A stretch of 40,952 bases of DNA from positions 1 to 40,952 of the forward strand of contig CATVTM010000010.1 of the NCBI GenBank assembly GCA_958346935.1, given 5' to 3'. This document shows positions 1 to 10,058 of this stretch, one piece after another. Under the pieces are notes generated by a model. It did no database searches and was not told where the DNA came from. It was given only the letters and a program-made list of their open reading frames with translations. Positions within the stretch are counted from its first letter, which is position 1. Each line of letters begins with the position of its first letter. Both the position numbers and the translations under genes were made by a program. Source of the stretch: an uncultured Collinsella sp. Its GTDB lineage: Bacteria > Actinomycetota > Coriobacteriia > Coriobacteriales > Coriobacteriaceae.

Positions 1-68
1 GTCGTAGGTCGGGACCGGCCAGTAGTCGGCGGCCACGATCTCCTCCATGGCATCCGCGGCAGCGCGCA
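1..68 (-). pseudogene. 3'-end fragment of a type III glutamine synthetase gene
   Basis: This stretch repeats 5896-5963, inside the last part of the intact glnN gene, in the same orientation. The first 55 bases are identical; there are then two mismatches (56 and 61), and similarity ends at 68. On the minus strand it would encode the C-terminal residues MEEIVAADYWPVPTYD. The rest of the gene is not next to it, so only a 3' scar is present. The window starts inside the repeat, so its left limit is unknown. It is best read as a displaced glnN 3' end left by insertion of the segment between the two copies. Confidence 0.85.
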
Positions 69-185
69 AGAAGCGAAGCGACACAGCGGAAGCGGGCAAT
101 GCCAGCCGCACGCGAATATCCCGTCGGGTGGGGCACCATTTGAAATGAGAAGCCCGTTATCCTCACGATAGCGAGCTTTTTGCTG

Positions 186-209
186 CCATGTGCCGGGATT
201 CGAACCCAA
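186..209 (-). other. tRNA T-arm/acceptor-like fragment, not a full tRNA
   Basis: Read on the minus strand, this contains GGGTTCGAATCCC, a typical T-arm, followed by a short acceptor-like stretch. No matching 5' acceptor strand (CCATGTG) is present in the roughly 90 bases upstream, and no CCA follows. A working tRNA is therefore not supported. It may be a remnant of a tRNA 3' end carried in by an integrating element, or chance. Confidence 0.35.
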
Positions 210-303
210 CAGGGCGCGGAGCCGAGGAAACGCACTTACGCTTCGACCCTAACAAGTGATTAACTTAGTCCCTAGCAATACGATATCTGAAACGTCCGTA
301 TCG

Positions 304-335
304 AAAAACATTGCCTGGAGACAGCTCCGCCTCCA
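304..335 (-). terminator. Weak candidate terminator of the alpha-glucoside operon
   Basis: On the minus strand, downstream of the serine hydrolase stop codon, TGGAG and CTCCA can pair around a 10-base loop. They are followed after a few bases by a run of T residues (304-309 on the plus strand are A). The stem is short, so this is only a candidate. Confidence 0.3.
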
Positions 336-384
336 TTAGCCGTGATGTTGACAAGCTTTCTTATCAATCGCACGCCTTGAAAAA

Positions 385-1827
385 TTATCCCAACTTCAAA
401 ATCGCTGTGAGTTCCGAGGGTGCCGGGAAACAACACATTCCCTCAACTCGCACCCTGCACACAGCGTAAATACCTCCGATCCGCACATCGATAAAACAGC
501 GCCGCGTGTAGTCCAGTTCCCTGGTCTCGATTTGTAAATTTGTTGGCGAAGTCCAGGCATACGCTGCAAACAACTTGCGAACATCCCATGCGGGGGCATC
601 GTCTCTCTCAGCTTCATGAGTCACGAAGGGAAAGAGGTCTCCGACTCCGGCCCCATCGCCCAATTTGCAAACCCAAGACTTGTAGCCGGCCCTCACGCCA
701 TACTCACGACCATCGCGCAACAGAGACAAATCCAGCTCATTCTCATGAAATCGAATATCGATCTCTTCAAAATCCCCGAAAATGCAATGATGAATGCCCT
801 CGAGGCGTAATGAACTCAAGCGTCCGCCAGAAGCCAACCCAACTGGCATGGGAATGCTATCGAAGTCACGTTCGGAAGCCAGCGTTTCCCGAACACTAGA
901 CTCTTTGAACAATACCTCATACAGCGGATCAAGCAGCGCCTTACTTCCTGTCGTGGAACTCGAGCAGGCGATGACAAGGCCATCTGTGGGCCGTATGTAG
1001 CACAGTTGCCCAAAAAGGCCAGAGCATCTGAACCCGCCACGCCGGCACATCCAGAACTGGTATCCATAGCCATTGCTGTCTTCAGTCGCCTCAGACGGAT
1101 AAAAGGGGCTCGTTTCCATCTGAATCTTCGTTGCCTCGGCAACCCATTCCGCGGGAATGATCTGTTCCCCACGCCACTTGCCGCCATCCAGCAAACATTG
1201 ACCAAACTTAGCCAAATCCGGTGTCGAAAGGTGAAGACCAAAACCTCCGGTCGTATGACCGGCTTGATCCTCTTCCCACCACCAATTTCTAATGCCTAAC
1301 GGCGTAAACAAACGTTCGGCGAGATAATCGGATTCTTTCATTCCACTTATGCGTTGCACGAGCATGCTCAATAAATGTGAACACAGCGAATCGTAGTGAA
1401 AGACCTCACCCGGTTTCCAGTCAAACTCACGATGGAGAACCTCATGTGCCCAGTCGTCTCCCACGCCAATATACGAAAGGTCACTCTCCTGCCCCATCGT
1501 CATAGTCAGCAAATTGCGAACCGTCACATTGCGAAAGCGCTCATCCGCGATCTCGCCTTCATATTCCGGGAAGTATGAAATCCAGCGATCGGCCAGTGAC
1601 AGCCGTCTTTCATTCACCAACATCCCGACAGCGACCGAGGTAAAGGACTTAGTCACAGAATAGAGCGGATGAACGTGTTCGAGGGCGAACGGCGCAGCCG
1701 CATGCTCAAAGACGACTTTACCATCTTGTCGGACCACGACCGAGCGGACTTCCACGCCCGCGGACCTCCACGCCGCAAGGCACGCCTCACCCATCCTGTT
1801 GTCAAAGATAATATTAGACACTCTCAA
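385..1827 (-). CDS. Serine hydrolase of the beta-lactamase/penicillin-binding protein family (class C fold)
   Basis: A probable 480-residue hydrolase. The nucleophile motif SVTK lies at residues 57-60, a YDS triad (in place of YxN) near 145, and HTTGG further on stands for the usual KTG box. The N-terminal ~320 residues form the beta-lactamase-like domain; the remaining ~160 residues are an accessory domain of unknown role. The proposed start is a TTG at 1827, because GAGAGG lies 6 bases upstream; GTG at 1821 and ATG at 1794 are alternatives without a well-spaced ribosome site. There is no clear signal peptide, so it is probably cytoplasmic. It is last in the leftward operon after the PTS gene and could be an esterase or amidase acting on glycoside-derived substrates. 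The substrate cannot be told from sequence. Confidence 0.8.
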   Translation of the reverse strand: MRVSNIIFDNRMGEACLAAWRSAGVEVRSVVVRQDGKVVFEHAAAPFALEHVHPLYSVTKSFTSVAVGMLVNERRLSLADRWISYFPEYEGEIADERFRNVTVRNLLTMTMGQESDLSYIGVGDDWAHEVLHREFDWKPGEVFHYDSLCSHLLSMLVQRISGMKESDYLAERLFTPLGIRNWWWEEDQAGHTTGGFGLHLSTPDLAKFGQCLLDGGKWRGEQIIPAEWVAEATKIQMETSPFYPSEATEDSNGYGYQFWMCRRGGFRCSGLFGQLCYIRPTDGLVIACSSSTTGSKALLDPLYEVLFKESSVRETLASERDFDSIPMPVGLASGGRLSSLRLEGIHHCIFGDFEEIDIRFHENELDLSLLRDGREYGVRAGYKSWVCKLGDGAGVGDLFPFVTHEAERDDAPAWDVRKLFAAYAWTSPTNLQIETRELDYTRRCFIDVRIGGIYAVCRVRVEGMCCFPAPSELTAILKLG

Positions 1828-1947
1828 CCACTGCCTCTCAAACGAAACCAGCACAAGACAAGGTCGCCCTCGGCGCTTATCCAAGGACGACCTTGTCAGA
1901 TTGCTGGCGCGCGTGGAAATACTTGTTCCGCGACTCCACTTCTTTGG

Positions 1948-3417
1948 CTACTTTGCAGCCTCTACCGCCGGCACGTCCTCCTTGTACGTCGCATACGTAA
2001 GCAGGAACGAAATCACGCTGGAAACCACGATGGCTATGATTACGTAAATCAGGTAGCTCGCGCCCATTGCGCCGGACGGATCAATGAAGCCCGGGAAGGC
2101 GCAGAAGCCGCCGCCGGTGAACGCGAACATCTTGGTACCAAGAGCACCGATGATTAGGCCGCCGGGCACAGAGGCGATGCAGCTCATGATAAAAGGCTTC
2201 TTGCGCGGAAGGGTCACGCCGTAGATGCAGGGCTCAGTGATGCCAAAGAAGAAGCCCGAGATGAACGCCGGCCATGCAAGCTGCTTGAGCTTTACGTCCT
2301 TAGTCTTCAGAAGAACGGCAAGGACGGCAAGGGACTGAGCGTACGAGCAAACCATGTACGGCGCCATGACAATATCCCAGCCCTGGGAGGCAATGTTCAC
2401 CAGCATGAGAGCAATGACACTCCAGTGGAAGCCGAAGATGACCATAGGCTGCCAAATGGCAGTAAGCACGATGCCGCCGAGCGCGCCGCCGATGACAGGC
2501 AAGCTGTAGAGGGAGTTAAACAGCAGGCTCATGAGGTTCGTGATCAGGGTGGCAATCGGGCCAATAATCAAATAGGTAGCGGGGACCATCACAACGAGTA
2601 CGCATGTAGGCACAAAGAAGAACTTTACATACTCAGAGAAATGCTTGCGGCACCACTTCTCCAGCTTTGCCGCGAACCAAACAGAGATGATAATCGGAAT
2701 GACAGAGCTCGTATAACCCGAAGATGGCATGATGACGGGTATGCCGAGGAAAGTCGTGTAGTAGTTCATAGCAAAGGGAGTGCCGGCAAGCACCGTTCCC
2801 AAAACATCGCCAGATGTGATGTTGACCATCGCCGGATACGTAAGTGCGATACCGAGCGTCATGCCAACGAACTCACTACAGCCAAACTTCTTTGCCGCGG
2901 TATAGCCAAGGATAATCGGCAGGAAGTAGAAGAAGCCGTCACCAGCCGCATATAGAATCTGGTACAAGCCGTCTGTCGCCGTAATCCATCCGAGGGCGAC
3001 GAGAATACTCAAAACACCCTTGATCATACCCGCGGCACACAGCACCGCAAGAATCGGCTGGATTACGCCTGAAATAGTATCGATAAGGGCACTAACAGCG
3101 TTTCCTTTCTTGACGGGCTCACCATCAAGATTAACCTCGCCCAGCCCCTCGACACCAGAAGCGGCAACCGCGGCATCGTAAACATCCTCAATCACATTGA
3201 TGCCGACAACGACCTGATACTGGCCATTCGCGTTGATTACTTGAATGACGCCTTTATGAGACTCAATTGCCTTAGTATCGGCCTTCGCATCGTCTCGCAG
3301 CTTGAAACGTAGACGCGTCATGCAGTGCGAGATGCTCAAGATGTTTTCCTTACCACCGACGAGGCCAACTACGTCCTCGCCGAGCTTGCGATTTGCAAGC
3401 TCTTTGCTTTCGCTCAT
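1948..3417 (-). CDS. PTS sugar permease EIIBC, glucoside (probably alpha-glucoside) type
   Basis: This 489-residue membrane protein takes up a sugar and phosphorylates it. The EIIB domain is N-terminal, with the phosphorylated cysteine in the motif ISHCMTRLRF (Cys32). The EIIC domain follows from about residue 105, with many hydrophobic segments and the ITEPCIYG substrate-site motif (usually ITEPAIYG). There is no EIIA domain, so phosphate must come from a separate EIIA such as the stand-alone one at 20279-20776. The start at 3417 is set by GGAGGA 5 bases upstream; a longer reading frame to 3468 lacks such a site. It lies 68 bp downstream of the GH4 glucosidase gene, which implies that the sugar enters as a 6-phospho-alpha-glucoside such as maltose 6'-phosphate. 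The B-C domain order differs from the C-B order of GlvC. Trehalose or sucrose transport remains possible. Confidence 0.88.
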   Translation of the reverse strand: MSESKELANRKLGEDVVGLVGGKENILSISHCMTRLRFKLRDDAKADTKAIESHKGVIQVINANGQYQVVVGINVIEDVYDAAVAASGVEGLGEVNLDGEPVKKGNAVSALIDTISGVIQPILAVLCAAGMIKGVLSILVALGWITATDGLYQILYAAGDGFFYFLPIILGYTAAKKFGCSEFVGMTLGIALTYPAMVNITSGDVLGTVLAGTPFAMNYYTTFLGIPVIMPSSGYTSSVIPIIISVWFAAKLEKWCRKHFSEYVKFFFVPTCVLVVMVPATYLIIGPIATLITNLMSLLFNSLYSLPVIGGALGGIVLTAIWQPMVIFGFHWSVIALMLVNIASQGWDIVMAPYMVCSYAQSLAVLAVLLKTKDVKLKQLAWPAFISGFFFGITEPCIYGVTLPRKKPFIMSCIASVPGGLIIGALGTKMFAFTGGGFCAFPGFIDPSGAMGASYLIYVIIAIVVSSVISFLLTYATYKEDVPAVEAAK

Positions 3418-3485
3418 GGTTTTCCTCCCATGCGACCTGTCCAAGGTCGGCCGCCCGCCATCATTCACAAAATTGATTTCCGATA

Positions 3486-4817
3486 CTAGTGGAGTTCTGG
3501 CCAGAACTCCTTATTCGCCTCAATGAGATCGTCAAGGATCTTCTTTGCAACGGAGGCAGAGGGGACCGTCTTCGAAAGCGTCAGCGCCTGCCAAAGCTCC
3601 TGATAGGAATGATCGACCCAAGCAGACACTGCAAGCTTTTCGACCGAGACCTGTTCCTCCATAAGTCCTTTCTGGAATTGCGGAATCTCACCTTGGCAAA
3701 TTTTCTCGTAGCCGTCGCTGCCGACGATGCAGGGGATCTCGACCATAGCCGTTGGGTCAAAATTAGACACAGCCCCGTCGTTGGGAACAATCAGCGAGAA
3801 ACGTTCGCGGGTGTTCTCTGCCAAAGCACGAGCGAGATCGACAATGTACTCAGCGTGGGTATCCGGCTTAAGGCCGAAACCCTCTGACGTGCCCTTTTCG
3901 ATAATCTGGCGGGCGGTGCCGAAGACGCGTTTCTCGCGACCCTCACGGACCTCGTCGGTGCGGGTGTGGTTGGGGTCGGTGTGCTCAACCACATAGTCCG
4001 GGAAGAGATAGTACTTGAGGTAGGTGTTCGGGATGGTATTCGGATCGAGCGCGTAAACATCCTTAGCCTTACGGAACGTCTGGTCCCAAGATGCATCGAC
4101 GAATTCAAGGCCGGAATCCTCGCCGGCATAACCGTTTTTAGCCATTTGGGCCTTGATAGTGGGCATAAGGTCATTGCCAGCACGGTCGTGAATCTTTGTC
4201 CACCAACCAAAGTGGTTGAGGCCGTAGTAGCCGACGACGAGGTCGTTGTGGTCCTTGAGACCACACATCTGAGCCATGATATCCATCAGGGCTATTGGCA
4301 TGTCGCAGATGTTGATGATCTTTGAATCCGGGCGAAGGCGGCGTGTCGCCTCAGCAACGATCGCCGCGGGGTTGGAGTAGTTGAGCATCCATGCGTCGGG
4401 ACTGTATTTCTCCATGTAGTCAAGGATCTCGAGTACGCCGCCAATGGAGCGCAAGCCATAAGCAATGCCACCAGGACCACAGGTCTCTTGGCCAAGAACG
4501 CCATAGCGCAGGGGGATCTTCTCGTCCTTATCGCGCATAGCGTACTTGCCAACGCGAATCTGGGCAAGTACAAAGTCGATGCCTGTGAAGGCCTCCTCAG
4601 GGTCGGTCGTATAGCTGAAGGTTACCTCTGGAGCATTCTCCCTGATGTAGATGGCGCATGCCTTGGCAATTGTCCCCTGACGCTCGGCATCGTTGTCATA
4701 GAGCGTAATCCTATTGATGGGGAACACATCGCGCTTCGCGAGAAGTGTCAGAACAACGCCCGGCGTATAAGTGCTTCCGCCTCCCGCGATAGTAACTGCA
4801 TAACTCTGTTTTGCCAT
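3486..4817 (-). CDS. glvA: 6-phospho-alpha-glucosidase, glycoside hydrolase family 4
   Basis: A 443-residue NAD+- and Mn2+-dependent glycosidase that hydrolyses phosphorylated disaccharides delivered by the PTS. The Rossmann NAD motif is IAGGGSTYTPG at residues 10-20. The metal ligand Cys171, the catalytic Asp172 (NICDMP) and His202 (GLNHFGWW) fall at the positions known for B. subtilis GlvA. A tyrosine near 266 matches the catalytic base. Long stretches resemble GlvA/MalH from memory (around DYMEKYSPDAWMLNYSNP), so the alpha-glucoside assignment is preferred over beta-glucosidases of the same family. It is the first gene of the leftward operon. AGGAGG lies 6 bases upstream and directly abuts a palindromic operator, so a bound repressor would cover the translation start region. 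Confidence 0.92.
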   Translation of the reverse strand: MAKQSYAVTIAGGGSTYTPGVVLTLLAKRDVFPINRITLYDNDAERQGTIAKACAIYIRENAPEVTFSYTTDPEEAFTGIDFVLAQIRVGKYAMRDKDEKIPLRYGVLGQETCGPGGIAYGLRSIGGVLEILDYMEKYSPDAWMLNYSNPAAIVAEATRRLRPDSKIINICDMPIALMDIMAQMCGLKDHNDLVVGYYGLNHFGWWTKIHDRAGNDLMPTIKAQMAKNGYAGEDSGLEFVDASWDQTFRKAKDVYALDPNTIPNTYLKYYLFPDYVVEHTDPNHTRTDEVREGREKRVFGTARQIIEKGTSEGFGLKPDTHAEYIVDLARALAENTRERFSLIVPNDGAVSNFDPTAMVEIPCIVGSDGYEKICQGEIPQFQKGLMEEQVSVEKLAVSAWVDHSYQELWQALTLSKTVPSASVAKKILDDLIEANKEFWPELH

Positions 4818-4828
4818 TGCAATCCTCC

Positions 4829-4838
4829 TGTCTAGACA
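4829..4838. promoter_or_regulatory. Palindromic operator, proximal copy
   Basis: A perfect 10-bp palindrome (TGTCTAGACA) followed by TGT. It abuts the glvA ribosome site. An identical copy lies at 4881-4890, 52 bp away centre to centre, close to five helical turns. The divergent GntR regulator is the likely ligand. Confidence 0.75.
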
Positions 4839-4855
4839 TGTACTTGATGACTCGA

Positions 4856-4886
4856 ATTATATCCTCAGTGATTTACTATCTGTCTA
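4856..4886 (-). promoter_or_regulatory. Promoter of the glvA-PTS-hydrolase operon
   Basis: On the minus strand a perfect -10 hexamer TATAAT (4861-4856) is preceded, with a long 19-bp spacer, by TAGACA (4886-4881), which lies inside the distal operator. The promoter is bracketed by the two palindromes, as expected for repression by a dimeric regulator. Confidence 0.65.
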
Positions 4887-4890
4887 GACA
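4881..4890. promoter_or_regulatory. Palindromic operator, distal copy
   Basis: Second identical copy of the palindrome TGTCTAGACA, again followed by TGT. It overlaps the putative -35 region of the leftward operon. It lies 67 bp upstream of a TATAAT at 4957-4962 that may serve the rightward regulator gene. Confidence 0.75.
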
Positions 4891-5025
4891 TGTTAAACAC
4901 ACGGGTGAACGGTTGATTTATGGCGGTAAGCGGCAACTAAAAGTGTCTCCACTTCCTATAATTGGTAGAAGCGGATAATCGCGCCGATTCGACGCATTCC
5001 GTACAACCTCAATAAGGAGAGCATT

Positions 5026-5766
5026 TTGGCAAGGATCCTGTACAGTGAAATTTACCGAAGCCTACGAAAGCGGATTGTCGAAGGCAAGCATCCCGTGGGA
5101 TCGCTCCTTCCTTCCGAACAAAATCTTTCCAAAGAGTTCTCCTGCTCTCGAATGACGGTGCGCAAGGCTATCTCGCTTCTCGCAAATGAAGGTCTAGTTC
5201 AGTCCATTAAAGGCAAGGGAGTCCTCGTAATCGAGACGTCACCTGCAGGCACCAGCAAAGAAGGCGCATTCACCGTAAGCGACCTTTCTTCGTTCAGCGA
5301 ATCGGCACACGCGATCGGAGCAATTCCAACGTCAAAAATCGTCTATTTGGAACACGTAAGCACCAATAAGTGTCTAGCTCAATTGACGGGATTTCCCGAA
5401 GGAGAAGACCTTACGCATTTGAAGCTCGTCCGCATGCTCGACGATAAACCGGTCGCTGTCGACCGCCACTACTTCCTAACTTCCTCCGTCCCCGGCCTAA
5501 ACGAGCAGAATGCCACCCTGTCGCTCTTCCATTACATCGAGGATGAGCTAGGGCTCACCATTGCCGTGAGCAAACGAACGATAACACTCGCCCAGCCCGA
5601 CACTGAGGACTGCCGGTTGCTTGACATCGATCCCTCTTCGTATCTGGCGGTCGTAACCAGCCAGACATTCGACTCAACCGGAACTCAATTTGAGTATATC
5701 GAGGCGCGTTATATTCCGAGCATCTTCCATTTTCACGACACGGCAACGCGCACACCCCTACCCTAA
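5026..5766 (+). CDS. GntR-family (HutC/TreR-like) transcriptional regulator with UTRA domain
   Basis: A 246-residue regulator. Residues 5-70 form the GntR winged helix (LPSEQNLSKEFSCSRMTVRKAI, with the recognition helix at the end), and about 95-235 form a UTRA ligand domain that usually binds a phosphorylated sugar. The start is a TTG at 5026, with AAGGAG 6 bases upstream and no in-frame ATG nearby. It is transcribed away from the glvA operon; a TATAAT at 4957-4962 is a plausible -10. The two TGTCTAGACA palindromes in the shared intergenic region are its probable operators, with a sugar 6-phosphate as probable inducer (inference). Codon use is less GC-rich than in glnN and metF to the right. 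Confidence 0.9.
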   Translation: MARILYSEIYRSLRKRIVEGKHPVGSLLPSEQNLSKEFSCSRMTVRKAISLLANEGLVQSIKGKGVLVIETSPAGTSKEGAFTVSDLSSFSESAHAIGAIPTSKIVYLEHVSTNKCLAQLTGFPEGEDLTHLKLVRMLDDKPVAVDRHYFLTSSVPGLNEQNATLSLFHYIEDELGLTIAVSKRTITLAQPDTEDCRLLDIDPSSYLAVVTSQTFDSTGTQFEYIEARYIPSIFHFHDTATRTPLP

Positions 5767-5808
5767 TAAACGACACGAGCGGACGCCGCCCTAGGAAATT
5801 TGTTCAAC

Positions 5809-5847
5809 AAAAAAAGCCGGGGCCCGCGCGATGCGGACCCCGGCTTT
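5809..5847 (-). terminator. Rho-independent terminator of glnN
   Basis: A 15-base arm (AAAGCCGGGG and onward, one mismatch) pairs across a 5-base loop and is followed on the minus strand by a run of seven T residues. It lies 27 bp after the glnN stop codon. The rightward GntR gene ends 43 bp before it, so the hairpin may also stop that transcript. Confidence 0.9.
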
Positions 5848-5874
5848 CAACCGTGACGGTATGCTGTCCCAGTC

Positions 5875-7962
<2,088 letters not shown>

Positions 7963-8041
7963 ACGGAACTCCCTTCGTATCGGCACCGCGTGAGAAGCGG
8001 TGTTGATTACTAACGAACGAGTCATAGCTTAGGCTCGCCGT

Positions 8042-8079
8042 GTTTCCGCGACATTACCGTTATGTTGCTGTCGCGAAAC
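8042..8079. repeat. Inverted repeat upstream of glnN
   Basis: GTTTCCGCGACA pairs with TGTCGCGAAAC across a 15-base loop with a single bulge. It lies about 80 bp upstream of the glnN start, so it could be an operator or a leader hairpin. No T run follows on either strand. Confidence 0.55.
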
Positions 8080-8173
8080 CAATCAATGAGGTTACCGCAT
8101 CACAGCGGCGCTGCCGCCCTTAATGGCCAATCAACTGTATAAATTGCAGACCTCTCCTCATAGTTTAAGGGTA

Positions 8174-8249
8174 GTCAATTTGGGATGGGGCTCTATTAAC
8201 TGGTATTTCGCATCAGATACCAGTCTTTATAGCCCCATCCTAGATTGAC
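8174..8249. repeat. 76-bp nested imperfect palindrome between glnN and metF
   Basis: The outer arms start GTCAAT and end ATTGAC. Inside are GGATGGGGCT / AGCCCCATCC and ACTGGTAT / ATACCAGT, around a 10-base centre. Nearly the whole 76 bp can fold into one hairpin with small internal loops. It sits between the divergent glnN and metF starts, with no T run, so it is not an ordinary terminator. It could be a regulatory RNA, a protein site or a small mobile palindrome. Confidence 0.7.
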
Positions 8250-8388
8250 CGCTCTGTTATAGGAAATGCCGATAGCAAAGCATTTTCGATTGGTATCCCC
8301 AAATAGCGAGTGAAACTCCACCGTGACACAGTGGTGCTGTAGAATCCTTACAACACATCACACTATTACGTATCTAAAGGAGCACGAT

Positions 8389-9261
8389 ATGCGCGTCGAC
8401 GAGGTTTTTAAGCAGGCAGCATCCCAGGGCACCGCACCCGTTTCGTTTGAGATGTTCCCGCCCAAGGGCGAGCTTACCCTCGACACGGCTCGCGAGGTGG
8501 CAGGCAATCTGTGCAAGCTTTCGCCGAGCTTTGTCTCGGTCACCTGCTCGGCCGGCGGCTCGGGCAACGGCGCCACCACCGCCCCCATCGCGCATATGAT
8601 TACGAGCGAATTCGATACACCCTCGGTGGCACACCTTACCTGTGTGGGCCGCTCGCACGCCGATATCGCCGCCAAGATCGACGAGTATCGCACCGCCGGC
8701 GTTGAAAACATCCTGGCCCTGCGTGGTGATCTTCCCGCTGGCGCGACCGAGGACGACAAACCCGCCTCGGACTACGCCTACGCCCGCGACCTCATCCCCG
8801 AGCTCGTCGACGCCGGCTTTTGCGTGGGCGCCGCAGCCTACCCCGAAGGCCACATTGCCTGCGAGGATCTCAACCTCTCGGTCGAGCACCTCAAGCAAAA
8901 GCAAGACGCCGGCGCGAGCTTCTTTGTGACACAGCTCTTCTTTGATAACGAGTGCTTCTATCGCTTCCGCGAGCTTGCCGACAAGGCCGGCATCACCGTG
9001 CCCATTACCGCGGGCATCATGCCGTTTATGGGCAAGTCGCAGATCAGCCGCATGGTCTTTATGTGCGGCGCGTCGCTGCCCTCCCCCGTCATCAAGATCC
9101 TCGCCAAGTACGAGAACGACCCCGAGAGCCTGCAGGCAGCCGGTGTAGATTATGCTGCTCGTCAGCTTTGCGACCTTAAGGAGCACGGTGCCGACGGTCT
9201 GCACCTGTACACTATGAACCGTCCTGCAATCGCCGCGACCATTATGGAGCGCCTGGGGTAA
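8389..9261 (+). CDS. metF: Methylenetetrahydrofolate reductase
   Basis: A 290-residue FAD enzyme that reduces 5,10-methylene-THF to 5-methyl-THF for methionine synthesis. Near the N-terminus it has FEMFPPKGE, typical of MetF; NILALRGDLPAG and the later FFVTQLFFD block also match the family barrel. The start at 8389 is set by AAAGGAG 7 bases upstream; the longer frame from 8323 has no such site. Its stop overlaps the start of the next gene (TAATG), so the two are translationally coupled. With the two following genes it forms a complete methyl-transfer module. Confidence 0.95.
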   Translation: MRVDEVFKQAASQGTAPVSFEMFPPKGELTLDTAREVAGNLCKLSPSFVSVTCSAGGSGNGATTAPIAHMITSEFDTPSVAHLTCVGRSHADIAAKIDEYRTAGVENILALRGDLPAGATEDDKPASDYAYARDLIPELVDAGFCVGAAAYPEGHIACEDLNLSVEHLKQKQDAGASFFVTQLFFDNECFYRFRELADKAGITVPITAGIMPFMGKSQISRMVFMCGASLPSPVIKILAKYENDPESLQAAGVDYAARQLCDLKEHGADGLHLYTMNRPAIAATIMERLG

Positions 9262-10049
9262 TGGAAAAACCGCACGTCGATACAACCGTTGTTGAAGTGC
9301 CGGCCGACCTTGCGTCGCCGGCGCTTTATCGTATCGACGCTGCCCACCACCCTCGTGTCGACCGTGCCGAGATGCTGCGGTATCTGGGCTACGGCGGCCA
9401 GCAGATTGAGCCCGAGCTGTCACGACGAATTGAGCTTGTAGTCGAGCGCCTAGAGCTGGATATCGAGCCCCGCGGCGTGCGACGCGTGTTTGCCGTCGAT
9501 GCCGCAGGCGTCGACGAGCAGGGCGAGCCCTGCATCCGCTTGGTTGGCACCAATGTTGAGCTGCGGGGTCGTGATATCTATCGCCACCTTAAGGACGCCC
9601 GCCTGGCGGCGCTCATGGCCTGTACCCTCGGGATGTCTGCCGAACGCCGTCTGCGAACCACCGGAGCCCAGCAACCCCTGGAAGGCGCCGTGCTCGACGC
9701 CGCATGCTCTGCCTATGTGGAGGCCGCCGTCGAGCAGATGGACCAGCAGGTCAAAGCTGCGGCCGCCGCACACGGGCTCGCCGGCAACTGGCGCTTCAGT
9801 CCCGGCTATGGCGACTGCCCGCTCTCTGCCCAGCGCTCGATCGTGGATGCGCTCAACGCCACACGGCTCATCGGGCTTACCGTCACCCCCACCAGCCTGC
9901 TCATGCCCACCAAGAGCGTGACCGCCGTGATTGGTCTGTTCGACGGCGAAGTCCACGACGCCCAGAGTCGCCCCACCTGCAGTATCTGCCGCATGCGCGA
10001 GCACTGCCGCTTCCGTGCCGCCCACACCACCTGCTATTCCAGCCATTAG
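9261..10049 (+). CDS. Stand-alone methionine synthase activation (reactivation) domain protein
   Basis: This 262-residue protein corresponds to the SAM-binding activation domain that is the C-terminal module of E. coli MetH. It probably promotes reductive methylation of oxidised B12 on the neighbouring MetH, which lacks this domain. Family-like features are the YLGYGGQ segment near residue 40 and the RFSPGYGDCPLSAQ segment near 178, typical of the SAM site. The C-terminus is cysteine-rich (CSICRMREHC). The ATG overlaps the metF stop by one base, and metH starts 9 bp after its end. A separate reactivation protein is also known in Thermotoga. Confidence 0.88.
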   Translation: MEKPHVDTTVVEVPADLASPALYRIDAAHHPRVDRAEMLRYLGYGGQQIEPELSRRIELVVERLELDIEPRGVRRVFAVDAAGVDEQGEPCIRLVGTNVELRGRDIYRHLKDARLAALMACTLGMSAERRLRTTGAQQPLEGAVLDAACSAYVEAAVEQMDQQVKAAAAAHGLAGNWRFSPGYGDCPLSAQRSIVDALNATRLIGLTVTPTSLLMPTKSVTAVIGLFDGEVHDAQSRPTCSICRMREHCRFRAAHTTCYSSH

Positions 10050-10058
10050 GAGCCATCG

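Larger units (their letters stand above)
69..384. other. Intergenic stretch, no gene seen
   Basis: No plausible coding region was found. It holds an imperfect 12-bp hairpin at about 150-178 followed by T residues on the plus strand (terminator-like, although no plus-strand gene precedes it), a T-arm-like remnant at 186-209, and a weak terminator candidate for the leftward operon at 304-335. The mixture of fragments fits an insertion boundary. Confidence 0.6.

Noticed and set aside
186..270. A functional tRNA gene near the left edge
   Set aside because: Only a T-arm and part of an acceptor are present. The 5' acceptor strand, D-arm and anticodon arm cannot be built.
3486..4817. 6-phospho-beta-glucosidase as the function of the GH4 protein
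   Set aside because: Positions Cys171, Asp172 and His202 and long stretches fit GlvA/MalH alpha-type enzymes better. A beta activity cannot be fully excluded.
8250..8388. Cobalamin or SAM riboswitch upstream of metF
   Set aside because: No B12-box-like or S-box-like conserved sequences were seen in the leader; only a small hairpin is present.
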